DNA of 64,000 bases from Verticillium longisporum (taxonomy: Eukaryota; Ascomycota; Sordariomycetes; Glomerellales; Plectosphaerellaceae). This document shows positions 36,886 to 47,570 of this stretch, one piece after another. A program made the position numbers and the translations under genes. Within the stretch, counting starts at the first letter, position 1; each line of letters starts with the position of its first letter. The stretch covers positions 3,286,001 through 3,350,000 of the forward strand of contig JAETXT010000004.1 of assembly GCA_019188255.1 (NCBI GenBank), read 5' to 3'. Under the pieces are notes generated by a model that saw nothing but the letters and a program-made list of their open reading frames with translations, was not told the origin of the DNA and did no database searches.

Positions 36886-37721
36886 TCTGGAGTGGCTTAT
36901 GCGTGGCGGATCAGGGCGCAGTCGTGCTTTCTGACCACGGACAAGTGTGTTCATGATCCTGTCTTCTAAACACCAGCAACCGGTACCACCATGGAAAATA
37001 CGTTCGGAAGGCTCCATCACCGGTCGATATCATCTCTGTGATATCAATGTATTTTCAGGAGCCGGTATAGGTGCGAGCGCAAACGATTCGGAACAGACAG
37101 TCATGGTTGCTCAGAAGCAGGCCCATGCCAGGAAAATGTCCAGCAGGTGGTCCTCCAAGGCGTCATGAGTACTACCCCTGGCCCCAATTTGTGTATATCG
37201 AGAGCATCAGTCATGGTCTTGATGATCCAGATCACGAAGAGCTCGGCGGCACAATAGCAATCCCAGCCTCACAGGGTTTGCAGCTCATCACAGAGTCTCC
37301 ATGGCAGACGGATATAGTAGTGAATCATGACCTCAATATGGTGCGCCTTCTAGGTTTGTGTTTTCGTTCCATCGTTCTCAAAAACAGTAAATCACCTAAT
37401 CCCATCCTGACAAGATTCAGTGATGATTTGGCATTCGGTCAGCAATCTACACTTTTTGGCACAGCTTGTCTTTCTCTTCGCCTCGGCTGCAAGGCACTCG
37501 CTGTGCTACTGAGCCCCTACAACGGCGCTATTGAGCGCCGCCACTGGCTGCCTCCTGCAGGCTGCCTCGCCCGCCTCAATCCACTCAAAATGGACCACGA
37601 TGGAGAGAGCTTGATGGAGCCTAGCCCTCCTCCATTTCTCAACATGAACCCACCCGCCCTCTCATCTCGCTCGTCTCCGTTCCGAAGCCCTGATGAAACC
37701 CCCGATTTTGCGCTGCACACA

Positions 37722-37807
37722 TCCCTGGTGGCCCAGCTGGTCAAGGCATCCGACTGTTACTTGCGCAGTACATCGGGAGATCGACAGTTCGATCCTGTCT
37801 CGGGGAG
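37722..37807 (+). tRNA. tRNA-Asn (GTT) with 12-nt intron, copy 1
   Basis: A full cloverleaf can be drawn: acceptor TCCCTGG/TCGGGGA with discriminator G, D-arm GCC...GGC, anticodon stem TCCGA/TCGGG, and T-arm GACAG-TTCGATC-CTGTC. The anticodon loop is CTGTTA...A with the anticodon GTT. A 12-nt insertion follows the base 3' of the anticodon, the standard place for a nuclear tRNA intron. Its D-loop differs slightly from copy 2 (AGCTGGTCAA against AGTTGGTTAA). Confidence 0.85.
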
Positions 37808-37902
37808 CATCCTATGTCTTATCTCTTTTGCTCCAATGGATGTCATGCCTCAGGTGTCTTGAGCAATCCCGGCTTTGCTCAATTTCATCCAATCAACAAC
37901 CG

Positions 37903-37987
37903 TCCCTGGTGGCCCAGTTGGTTAAGGCGTCCGACTGTTAACAACAGATCAATCGGGAGATCGACAGTTCGAACCTGTCTCGGGGAG
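37903..37987 (+). tRNA. tRNA-Asn (GTT) with 11-nt intron, copy 2
   Basis: It has the same cloverleaf as the gene 95 bp upstream, with T-loop TTCGAAC and an 11-nt intron at the canonical position after anticodon GTT. The mature sequence differs from copy 1 at only a few D-arm and T-loop positions, while the introns share little. A tandem gene pair from local duplication. Confidence 0.92.
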
Positions 37988-38302
37988 AGTTTCCTTTTGC
38001 GTGGGAGCGACTTAAGGTTTCTCATTTTGCCCATCTTTGTATGATGTTTCGGTGTTGGGGCGTGTTGAGGCTGGATGACTCTTCTTGCTTGGGTGCCGTG
38101 CTGGCGATTGTCATGGAATCATCACGACCAGTTTGTCCAGTTCTGATTCATGCCTCTCGTAGTTTGTCAATCAGAAAGTCGAAATGTGTTAGTACAACGG
38201 AGATCTGCCCTCTTAAGACACCGACCATGCCACACTTGAGATCTGCTGTGGAAAGGCAAAGACATTGAGCAACTAGTGACTAGGAGAACAAGAACCATCA
38301 CC

Positions 38303-39271
38303 ATGTTTCGGTCACCCTTTGGCGGCCCAGGCCATCATAACAACTTTCGCCATGATCATCATACCTGTAACCACTTCGAAAACGGCCACCCTGCCGTCAA
38401 CGTCAATAATTACAGTTACCCCCCAGACCACGACGCCAGACATCCCCTCGCCATCTCGAATCAGCACGCTCGTGACCCCCATAGCAGCGAGTTCCCATCT
38501 CGCCTCGTCTCTGCCCAAGCCGCTCTTCGGCTCTCGTATCCCCACCTCCAAACCCGCTGCACCGTCATCCTCCCCTCCGGCGAACGCGCCCTGCTCGATC
38601 GCCACCACCTCCTCGCCCTCCTGCCCCGCACCCGCAACGCCCCCCACGCAGGCCGCGGCGCCGTCTTTGACCTGCCGGCCTTCCTCGCAGACTACACCCC
38701 CGACCTCGACGACATTCCCGCGGCGCTCTTCGTCCCCGGCTTCCACGCCGCCCTCGCCTTTGTCGTGCGCCACGTCGAAGCCCTCTCCCTGAGCACCACC
38801 AGCAGCGGCGCCGCCAGCACAACGAGCCTCTTCGCCCGCCAGCGCGCCCTCCTCGCCAACGTCCCGCCCCGCGACGAGCCGCGCCTCGTCTTCGAGCTCT
38901 TCCAGCACGCCCTCTTCGCCTGCTGCGCCCTCGACCAGGACCGCGCCCTCGGCTGCGGCGACGCCCTCGGCCTCGAGGTCGCCACCTGGCTGCTCGATCT
39001 GATGCCCCGCGTCCAGCTCCACGGCACGCGCGAGGCCGTCGTCTACCTGTTCGTCGGGCTGGCGAGGGTCTTTCGCGCGACGACGACGGCGGCGGGCGGC
39101 GGCGCGCAGGTCGCTGTGCTGGGGCGGTTCTGGAACGCCCTCGAGGCGGACGAGCGTGCTGTCGCCGGCGCCATCGTTGGGGACGGGGCTGGGGGCGTGG
39201 GCCGGGGGGGCAATGCGGCGAGGGTGTTGCAGGCGCTGCGAGGGCTGAGGGATGCTGGGGTTGTGGAGTGA
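38303..39271 (+). CDS. Uncharacterised protein (322 residues)
   Basis: Intronless, starting at the ATG at 38303 (MFRSPFGGPG). Not recognised. The first 65 residues are rich in His, Asn and Pro (HHNNFRHDHHTCNHFENGHP) and look disordered and possibly metal-binding. The rest is a compact Ala/Leu/Arg-rich helical part with LVFELFQHALFACCALDQDR and TREAVVYLFVGLARVF, ending in a Gly-rich loop and LQALRGLRDAGVVE. There is no signal peptide or clear membrane helix. GC-biased third codon positions support real coding. A 236-codon antisense frame over the same DNA is taken as a shadow. Confidence 0.7.
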   Translation: MFRSPFGGPGHHNNFRHDHHTCNHFENGHPAVNVNNYSYPPDHDARHPLAISNQHARDPHSSEFPSRLVSAQAALRLSYPHLQTRCTVILPSGERALLDRHHLLALLPRTRNAPHAGRGAVFDLPAFLADYTPDLDDIPAALFVPGFHAALAFVVRHVEALSLSTTSSGAASTTSLFARQRALLANVPPRDEPRLVFELFQHALFACCALDQDRALGCGDALGLEVATWLLDLMPRVQLHGTREAVVYLFVGLARVFRATTTAAGGGAQVAVLGRFWNALEADERAVAGAIVGDGAGGVGRGGNAARVLQALRGLRDAGVVE

Positions 39272-39739
39272 TTGGTGATGGGCCTGCTTGCTACGGCATC
39301 ACTGAGACGGCATGCAAATTTCCTGGGGTAAATGGAAGACATGGGCTCGTCAAGTTCGGTATGTCATTGTCATGGGGACGTGCATGCGGGGAAACGAGAG
39401 GCAATCTACGGCGATTTTGACTCTGGTCGTTCATGGCATATCTCGTCGTCGCTGTGACTTCAACCCGAGCCTGTGTTTCCCAATGGGGGCGGTTTGCCGA
39501 CTTGGCAAACAGTTTGCGGGGAAGTGGCAGCATCGCAAGACCCGGAGAAACCCGGCGTTTCCCTGGCGTCGGTCCGGGTCCGGTCAAGAAAGAGCCGGCC
39601 GAGTCAAGTGACGATGAGATGGTCCGTTCAAGCGGAGGGTGGCCGCCCCCTCACAGCAAAGGGAGCTTGCTATGTTGTCCGGCTTTCGTTATCTGAGGTG
39701 GACAAAGTTACGGAAGACTATAGGCCGAACTAGCTTAAA
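39272..39739. other. Gene-island edge before AT-rich block
   Basis: About 470 bp of normal composition with only short overlapping frames. Composition switches abruptly to AT-rich, CA/TG-poor sequence at about 39740. Confidence 0.4.
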
Positions 39740-41340
39740 ACCCTAAATTTTAAAAAATCTATAACTAGGCCTACCCCTACCTTATAGACCCTTATATAGA
39801 TCTATCCTAGTAATAGAATAGTACTTTCTAGCCTATTAAATACTATTAATAAGATATTATCTAATAATATATATTATAGTCGAGTAGCCTATATAGATAA
39901 TACTTTAAAAGAAAATTCAATATTCCTTATATTTAAAGTAATAAAAAAAGATATATTACTTTCTATTAAGTATACTATATTAATATTTAATATCCTATAA
40001 ACGATTCTCTAATAATAAAATATTAATATACCTTTATAATAGAATAGCCCTCTAAATTAGATAAAGTTAAATAAAAGTAAAGAATAGATAGTTATTATAG
40101 GAGATAGGGTCTTATAACCCTTCTAGTAGCTAGAATAAAAGCTAAACTATATTAATATCTATATTATTAGAAAGAGAAAAAGTAGAGCTATATAATAATA
40201 TAATTTTTATACGATTCTATAGAACTATTAAATAATAATAACTATTTAACTTCTCTTATCTCTTATTAGCTTAGTTAATAAGCTAGAGTAGAACCGACTC
40301 CACTTCCCCGCAGATCTAGAGGTAGTCTAAGCGCCTTATCTACGCTTAGTCCCTAAGGGTCAGTCTATTAGATATAGAGTAATTCCCCCGACCTAATTTC
40401 TAGGTTTTTTACTATAATAATATATCTTTATTTTAATATAAAATCGTTACTTCCTATTATATAGTAATTCCCGTCTAATTTTAACGCCCTTAACTATTAT
40501 AAATAGATATCTTCCTAGATAGGCTATACCTCCCTTAGGATTAATCCGAGTACTTATATTAATTCCTTCCGATAATGCCTACCTCCGTTCCTATCGAAAA
40601 CTATACTATTCTATAGCTGGAAATCAAAGGCTATTAAGATCTTTAATCCATTGCTCCATCCAACGCCTCCTTCTCGAGATATAACGACTTCTATCTCTCC
40701 CTTCCTCTTATATCCCTTTATCTATATATCTCTCTATTATCCCTTTATCTATTAAGATAATATTACCTTCGGTCGTTGCCTAGAACTTAGATTAATAAGT
40801 TCTATTCTAGCTTATAAACTAAGCTAATAAAAGATAAGAGAAGTTAAATAGTTATTACTATTTTAATAGTTCTATAAAATTATATAAAAGTTATACTATT
40901 ATATAGCTCTACTTTTTTTCTTTCTAATAATATAGATATTAATATAGTTTAGCTTTTATTTTAGCTATTAGAAGGGTTATAAGACCCTATCTCCTATAAT
41001 ATTAGAATAATAATCTCCTCTATTATAGAAATAGGATTTCCTATTCTAAATCTTATTTTAATACCTATTATATAATGTCCTCGTTAGCTTCCTCCCCTCC
41101 TAAGTTATAAAGTATAAGTTAGAGGGGTAAAGTAAAATAGAGGTATCTAAAGGTAGGCTATATATATATATAATATATAGCCTTAAGGCAGCTATATACT
41201 ATTAGCGAAATTACGAGAATAGAATTAAGGGGGAAAAGAGTCGTCGAGATATTAGCGGGCAATTGAAGCCCTAAAGTAGCTAGGTGCCCTATAATAGTAC
41301 AATTAGCTGCATCGGCTCCCGTAGGTGCTGGTTGCTACTA
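39740..41340. repeat. AT-rich RIP-mutated block
   Basis: CA/TG-poor, TA-rich sequence with no readable gene. It encloses the long-arm inverted-repeat element at 40093-41001 and runs into repeat copy 3. Confidence 0.75.
40093..41001. mobile_element. Inverted-repeat (foldback/MITE-like) element with ~200-bp arms
   Basis: The left arm (40093-40294) and right arm (40799-41001) are reverse complements with few mismatches, mostly transitions, over about 200 bp. The outer ends read TATTATAGG and CCTATAATA, so a TA target duplication with TTATAGG termini is possible, as for Tc1/mariner-type MITEs. The roughly 500-bp centre has no open frame. Similar arm identity despite heavy RIP suggests the arms were mutated together or recently. 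Confidence 0.75.
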
Positions 41341-41359
41341 TTTATTATATATAGAAATA

Positions 41360-41684
41360 GCTACGGCTCTAGTATAGCTCGTAATAGAGTCGGGTCTAAG
41401 AGACTAGGCAGGCGTTACGCTAGGAATATATAATAGAAGCTATAAGGCTGTTCTATAGGTATAAGATAGATGAATTGCTCTATCTGGGTAGGTAGGCTAC
41501 GTAGGCTTATATAGATCCTAGTGGGCACGGGCCTATAGGTCAGGCCACGTGCCCAAGGCAGTTGGGCCTCAGGCCAGGCCACAGGCCACGCCTCAGGCAG
41601 GGCCACAGGCCAGGCCACGTGCCAGGCCACAGGCGGCCTTAAGGCACAGCTACAGGGCAGGTCATTCCACTATTCCATTCATAT
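41360..41684. repeat. Dispersed repeat, copy 3
   Basis: A close relative of 12971-13292, sharing CTACGGCTCTAG, GGGTAGGTAGG, ATAGATCCT.GTGGGCACGGG and the degenerate AGGCCAGGCCACAGGC array, ending ATTCCATTCATAT. The left half is more RIP-mutated than the GC-rich tail. Confidence 0.8.
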
Positions 41685-41699
41685 CATACTAGAAATAGC

Positions 41700-42548
41700 T
41701 AGTAGCCTCTAATTAGCTAGAGTTTCTAGGTAGTATTGAGAATATATAAGCTATTCCTAATTAGGACTAGTATTACTAACTTTTATATATCTCAGGAATG
41801 ACCCTCCGGGGTTAGTATATTTACATTTTGGGTTTTAAGCTAGTTCGGCCTGCAGTCTTCCGTACAAAGTCCAAGATTGCGCCAAGCGTCAAGAGTCTGT
41901 TCGAGCAGCCCACGTGGTGCTGCCCTCAGGTTCTCCGGCGTACTGTTGGAAAACAGGGTACCACCAGGACTACAGAGCGGGCACGAGGACCGAGGAGCCA
42001 AGACCTTTTTTATCGTCCTAGGCCTAGGAACCCCCCCAGGCATCGTCCCGGGACGTGTTGCAGGAACCCCGGAACCCTCGGTGGCACCTCTCGCGACCTA
42101 CCCATCAACCAACCAACCCCCAACTCGGGAATTATCACCATGTCGGCCTACAGACTCGTTCAAGCAGGAACCAGCGTCTCCTAGCGGTAGAGATGCCCCA
42201 CACCACCGCTACCACGTTGGGGAGTGATTGGCGGTGACAGGGGATCGCCAGTGATGGGGACGAAGAACACTCACTGCAGATTGCCCTTCTCCTCACACGT
42301 GCTCTCTCGACTCGTCTCTTTGCCCCCCTCACCATGTCAGTGCGGATCAATGTCCCAGAAGAGAGACTTGGGAGCTTACCCGGGCCATTGGGTCGTCTAC
42401 AGGGAGCCATGGCACCGTCATCGGCGGCAGCTTCACCAGGTATAAAGGCGAGTCGGCCGCCTGGCCCAGCCATGTCTCGCTATGTGATGTGATCGCCAGC
42501 TCCAGGTCTTAACCCTCTCGTCCAATTCGCCTTCCCTCGACGTTCACG
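41700..42548. other. Intergenic region upstream of the phosphatase gene
   Basis: Composition returns to normal at about 41830. Frames of about 118 codons on the plus strand have no domain. It carries the phosphatase promoter, with a TATA box close to the gene. Confidence 0.45.
42441..42446 (+). promoter_or_regulatory. TATA box of the phosphatase gene
   Basis: TATAAA lies 108 bp before the ATG at 42549, within the usual range for fungal genes with a defined TATA box. Confidence 0.55.
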
Positions 42549-43811
42549 ATGAAGGGTTTCGCTCTCGCTGCCACCGCCGTCGCCGCCTTTGCGCCCGCTG
42601 CTTTCGCGCAGTGGGCCGAGGCCGTGGGCAAGTCGATCAACTTCACGTCTGTGCCTGGCTACTTCCAGCAGGGTGACCTGGCGACCAACCCCACGGGTTT
42701 CGATTATGTGAGTGCGCCGCAAACAGATCAAAAAGCTGCCGACGAAGTCTCTCGCTGACCCCGAAATCGCAGGCCACGACCAACTTTGGCCTCATCGATC
42801 GCGAGTACCCCACCGACAAGCACTTTGACCCCAAGGGCGAGAAGAGCCAGTGGCAGCGCTTCGAGGCCTGGCTGAGCTACCTGAACTCGGGCTGCCACAA
42901 GGACGGCAGCGTCGCCTACAAGATCCTCTTCATGGGCCGCCACGGCGAGGGCTGGCACAACGCCGCCGAGTCCTTCTACGGTACTCCGGCCTGGAACGTA
43001 CGTCCTCCATCCTTTGTTCGCATGGCCGTCTGCTTCAGAATTGGCCTCATGAGAGAAACGAGAATCGCTAATGGTGGAGTAGTGCTACTGGGCTGAGCAG
43101 CAGGGCAACGGCACGGCCGTCTGGGCCGACGCCCACCTCACCCCCGCCGGCATCAACGAGGCCCTCAAGGCCAACAACTACTTCCGCGACCGCATCGCCG
43201 CCCAGAAGATGCCCTACTTCGAGTCGTACTACGCGAGCCCCCTCGCCCGCTGCGGCCAGACGGCCAACTACACCTTTGCCGGCCTCAACCAGCCCGCCGA
43301 CCGCCCCTTCGTACCCCTCGTCAAGGAGGGCTTCCGCGAGGGCATGACGGAGCACACGAGCACCGGGCGCCCCAACAAGACGTGCATCTCCACCGAGTTT
43401 CCCTTTTTCGAGTTCGAGGCCGGCTTCACCGAGTTTGACGAGCTCTGGCGCGAGGACGAGAACGAGACCAACGCCGCCAAGGACGCCCGCGCCCGCGCCG
43501 TCCTCGACGACGTCTTCCGCGCCGACGACAAGACGTGGCTCAGCATCACGAGCCACTCGGGCCAGATCACGAGCCTGCTCAAGGGCCTCAAGCACCGCCC
43601 CTTCCGCCTCGCCACGGGCCAGATCATCCCTGTCCTCGTCAAGGCCGAGGCCGTTTCGCTGCAGCCTACGGCCACGTTCCTCGCCCACGAGCCCTCGGCT
43701 ACCTGCAATGCGCCGCCTGTGACGAGCCTTGCAGACAAGGGATGCGTGTGCGCTACGTCTACGTCGGCGGCGCTTCCGGAGCCTACGGAGACTGATGAGT
43801 GCTCTGTGTGA
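42549..43811 (+). CDS. Secreted histidine-phosphatase (phosphoglycerate mutase-like) family protein
   Basis: Three exons: 42549-42707, 42773-42997 and 43083-43811, giving 370 residues; all junctions are GT-AG and in frame. The signal peptide is MKGFALAATAVAAFAPAAFA, with cleavage before QWAEAV. The catalytic RHG motif is R109-H110-G111 in ILFMGRHGEGWHN. The second catalytic histidine is His286 in SITSHSGQ, and the conserved arginine lies in YYASPLARCGQTA. Several Asn-x-Thr sites fit secretion. The last 40 residues are Ser/Thr/Cys-containing (CVCATSTSAALPEP) beyond the usual fold. Members hydrolyse phosphate esters or are mutase-like. Phytase activity is not implied, because the RHGxRxP form is absent. 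Confidence 0.9.
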
Positions 43812-44013
43812 GGAGCTGCCAGAGATGAGATGAAGAACGATAGTTGACGAAAAACAATAGAATCGATTAAGTAAAGCAAAAACAAAACATCTAAAAAATT
43901 AAGGAGTGTTCCACGCGTGAACATACCGTTGACAAGAAACACAATCCGTAACCACTTGCCTCATACACACGTAAACCCCATTATTCATCATTAACAGCCA
44001 TACCGCAACGCCC

Positions 44014-46650
44014 TCAGCCTTTGAAGCTCGGAGGTGGCTGCGAATATACCTCGGCGCGGGATTTGCGTCTGCCATGCTTCGATCCCGGTTTGGTGTCGTG
44101 CTCAGCCTCGCCTGGCGATCCTTCGGCACTGGTGAATTGAGAGGCGAGAGACCCTGCCCTCGAGTGACTTGGGGAGAAGTCAAAGCCATTCGGCGACGAC
44201 GATGAATCATTCCCCGGCGTGACTATCGAGGGAGTGCGTCGAGATGAGACAGCTGCTACACAGAGGAGGTAGTCAGCATGGCGGCTCAGTGAAACGACAT
44301 ATTGGGTCAAGGCGCTGCTACTCACCACTACCACCACCCCCACCGCTGCCGCGAGGTCTGTGTCGCCGACAGATTGCGAGGGCATTCTTCAATAGATCGG
44401 CCTGCGTCTGAATCATCTTCCTCTCGGCCAGCACGTCCTCTGACTCTAGGGCGAGCTCTTCGACCTTTTCATCTTCCATGCGATTGACTCGGCCAGGGGT
44501 CAAGATGTCTGGCAGGCGGGTGATGAGACCAACTCTCGAGCGCGAGGTACGCTACATTTTCCGTGAAGGTCCGACGCGACATCTAGCAAAAGTGATTAGC
44601 ACTATCTCCAATGGAAGCACTCCATAAACAAGACAGAGGGAAAAAAGGAAAAAGCCCACCTCATAATACGTCTCCATGTTGTCGATCGTCTGGTCAATGC
44701 CGAACTCATCCCTCAGCGACGGCGTCTTCTGAACGGTGCGGGCGACATCATAGCGATCCATGGTCCCCTCCGCAAGCCCCTCGGCCAGCTCGGATCCCAT
44801 GTTCTGAAGCACGTCGACAACGCGCTCAGTCACCCGCTCAACCTCCCTTATAGACATGGTCGAGTTAAACTCCGCCACAAGGGGCATTCCGAATCCGGCT
44901 TCACAAGGCAAAAGCAGCTCGTCAAGCTTGGCCTTGAGTTCCTTTTTCTTCCTTTCAAAGAAAACATCCACGCACGAGTGGAGGATTGCGTCAAGGGTCG
45001 TCTTGTCGTCACCGATGATATGTTCGAACAGCTGCTCCACGAAGGACTTACTCAGCTCGGTCACGACGTCCAGGTGCCGTTCGGCAATCCCCCGCCAGGG
45101 CTTGGCCTGCCGCCGGAACATCTGGATCGCGAGATCTGTGTTCGGTGACCCGGGAAATTCTCTGCCCTGGTTGGCGGCCGCGAGAGCCCTCATCTCTGTC
45201 TTGAGGGCCTCTTCAAAGACGGGCTCTGGCTTGGGAAACTGGAAATACTCCAGTGCCTCCCGGAGATGCACCGGCGGCGGAGCGATGTCCTGTGACTGCG
45301 ACGGCTCGCCAGGCGGGCCTCCGCGAAGGATCTCCTGGCTCATGCCCCTCGTCATCAGGATATGGTGAAAAGCGCTGTTGAGGTTACGCATTGCGCGCGC
45401 AGCTTGCGGAGGTTCTTCTCGTCGAGGTCACCAAAGAAGCGCTCGCCGTAGTTGCCACTGATAGCGTTCCGCGCGATGCGCTGAAATTCCTCCGCAATGT
45501 CGACGAGGTGCGCTCGCATCTCGGGCTGGGTGGAGCGGGCCTGGCCCAGCTGCTTGAGTTTGCGTTCCTTGTTCTCGATGCCACGCTCAATGGCCGACAC
45601 GAGGCCGGGCAGCGTCTTTTGGATGTGGCTGAGGAGAACCTTTCCCAGCTTGCGCCGGAAGCTGCCGATGCCCTTGTTTCCGGGCGGGAAGTACGCCCAA
45701 GCACCCGTCTCGAAGAACTTGGCCTCGGTGGCGTCACGTTCATCGGCCGTCACGTCGCCCTCGTCTTCGGCCCGGTTGCGGAGAACGTGCCAGCTCAGAG
45801 TGAGCTGGTGCCTTGGTTCTTCGTTCCTGGCGAGCTGGAGGTATTTGGCTTCGTTGGAGAGACCCGACTTTGGCACGTCGGGCTTCGTGATGACGCCGAG
45901 GGTGCGCAGCCTCTTGGGATCGTGCTCCCTGGCCTCGTCGGGAATTCGCTGAGAGGCCAGATGCGTGCTCGCCGAGAGCACTGCCAGAATAATGCTCTGT
46001 TCTTGAGCCATGTAGCTCTTGACGAGGCGGTTGACAACTTTGATGCCCTCGAGAGACTGCTCGCCCGTCGAAGAGTGGTAGAAACCGGGTAGGTCAATGA
46101 GTGTAAGAGATGGGACATCGGGTCCGGAAACCTCGATGCGCAGCACGTCGCGTGAGAACCCGATATCTGATCCAGGCCGGATGCCCATGCGTTCCGTAGC
46201 CTCTTCGATCAGGGACGGGAGGCGGCTGAGGTCGAGTTCTTCCCGGCGGAAGGGCTCCTGATTCCCCGAAGACCCCTTGGCGAAGCGGATGGTGACATTA
46301 ACATACGAAGAGGAAGAGCGACGGAGAACCAGCTCTGTGGCGAAACGCGTGCAGACATCGCCTTTGACAGGGAAGGGGACGCGCGAGATTGCTTCTAGGA
46401 CGGACGACTTGCCCGAGGACTGGTCACCGACGACGATGATCTGCGGCAGACTGATGATGTCGCCTACATTGATAGAGCGGAGCTTGTCAATCGTGTCCAA
46501 GAGTGCCTTGGCCTCGGGGCTGTTGAGGTCGTCCATGGCGGAAGCATCAAGGGCAACATCATCGGCAACTGTTGTAGCCATGTTTGAGTTGTAAGAGTAG
46601 TAACGCGTGCGAATGAGGTTGGTTGCTGCTGAGAAGAGGGATGATGGCAT
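44014..46650 (-). CDS. Dynamin-family large GTPase, two apparent frameshifts
   Basis: Minus-strand exons are 46650-44660, 44582-44326 and 44255-44014. Two single-base corrections are needed: a missing base near 45391 (after LRKLRAQ, before RNLNSAFHHIL) and an extra base near 44535 (between VAYLALES and GLITRLPDILTP). The corrected product is about 829 residues. G-motifs are GDQSSGKSS (P-loop), DLPG and TKPD. The stalk/middle domain follows, then the GTPase effector domain (METYYE, MSRRTFTENV). The tail is Gly-rich, then Ser-rich (SSSSPNGFDFSPSHS). There is no PH domain, so it is closer to fungal Mx-like/Vps1-like proteins than to classical dynamin. These act in membrane scission or organelle dynamics. 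An alternative start is MATTVADD at 46581. Confidence 0.8.
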
Positions 46651-47570
46651 TGACTTAAGGGATTACAATAAAAGTGACGTGCGTATTATGTCTGAATATT
46701 ACGGTGTAGAAGTATGAGACAGAAAAGCGTAATGCAGTATTAGGTGTGCCCAGCAGCAAAGAACACTGGTGCGTGCAGTCCTTTTAACATCTTTCTTTTG
46801 CCTGCTCGACATCTCTTACTCGACGATTCTTACTCGACATGAGATCAAGAGCCTGGTGCTGTTGGCCATTTTTCCATTTCCCATGGTGTAAGTGCTGCGT
46901 CGTTGTCATCCTATCTTTGGAAACAGGGTTGATGCAAACATGCAATATCAATGGCAGTGGGTAGCAGGTTTGGTGCCTGAAACCTGTGACCGTACTGACT
47001 ATGGGCAGAATAGACCAGAATCATATGGCAGCTCCAGCCAAATGGCAGACCCATGAGACAAATGTGGCTGGACATCTGCAGGACCCTGGATTGCGCGATA
47101 GGTCTATGTTGTGGGCCAGCGCCTAAATCATTCGTGAACATGGCCGGAGCTGCAGCCAACATGGTTGCATCCCAAGCTCAGCTTCTTTTGGCGACCAAGC
47201 AATGACCTGCCATGTCGAGATGCACTAGTCCCGGCCATGGGCGAATGTGGTTCGCCATAAAACATTTCAGGGGAACAGTACCTGAAGCCTATCTCCGGAT
47301 CTGAAAGCTTAATTGCCACTTGACCGTCTTGGCACGTCCGCCTCATTCAGACAGTCTGTGAAAATGGTACGATTTTTAACTCCCTTGTCAGCCTCGACGA
47401 CTGCCTTGGCTGGGCGCCTGGTACGCGACTGTGGGCCAACACGAAGTTCAGGCACCCAATGATGGCTTGCTTCTAGGACTTCAAGGAGCATCTCAAACCT
47501 GATGTTTCAGCCAGCACCCCCACCACTTCCTCTCTCCAGTATTGCAGTCCTGGTCTCCTCGAATACCGAT
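46651..47570. other. Intergenic region between dynamin and GH28 genes
   Basis: About 920 bp with only short frames. It holds the dynamin promoter and the GH28 3' region, both on the minus strand. No repeat or motif stands out. Confidence 0.4.

Larger units (their letters stand above)
36191..37721. other. Intergenic region rich in simple repeats
   Basis: About 1.5 kb upstream of the MuiA-like gene and of the tRNA pair. It contains GCCTGGT-type, GATGGTG-type and TACCTAGGTA-type simple repeats, listed separately. A 263-codon plus-strand frame (37071-37862) has no domain and runs into the first tRNA gene, so I do not accept it. Confidence 0.5.

Noticed and set aside
37071..37862. 263-codon plus-strand frame
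   Set aside because: No domain, unusual composition, and it runs through a well-formed tRNA-Asn gene.
38312..39022. 236-codon minus-strand open frame
   Set aside because: Glu/Gly/Val-rich antisense of the gene at 38303; the sense frame is longer and has a more natural composition, although neither is a recognised family.
43068..43688. 206-codon minus-strand open frame
   Set aside because: Antisense shadow of the histidine-phosphatase exon 3.
45391..46092. 233-codon plus-strand frame
   Set aside because: Antisense of the dynamin GTPase domain.
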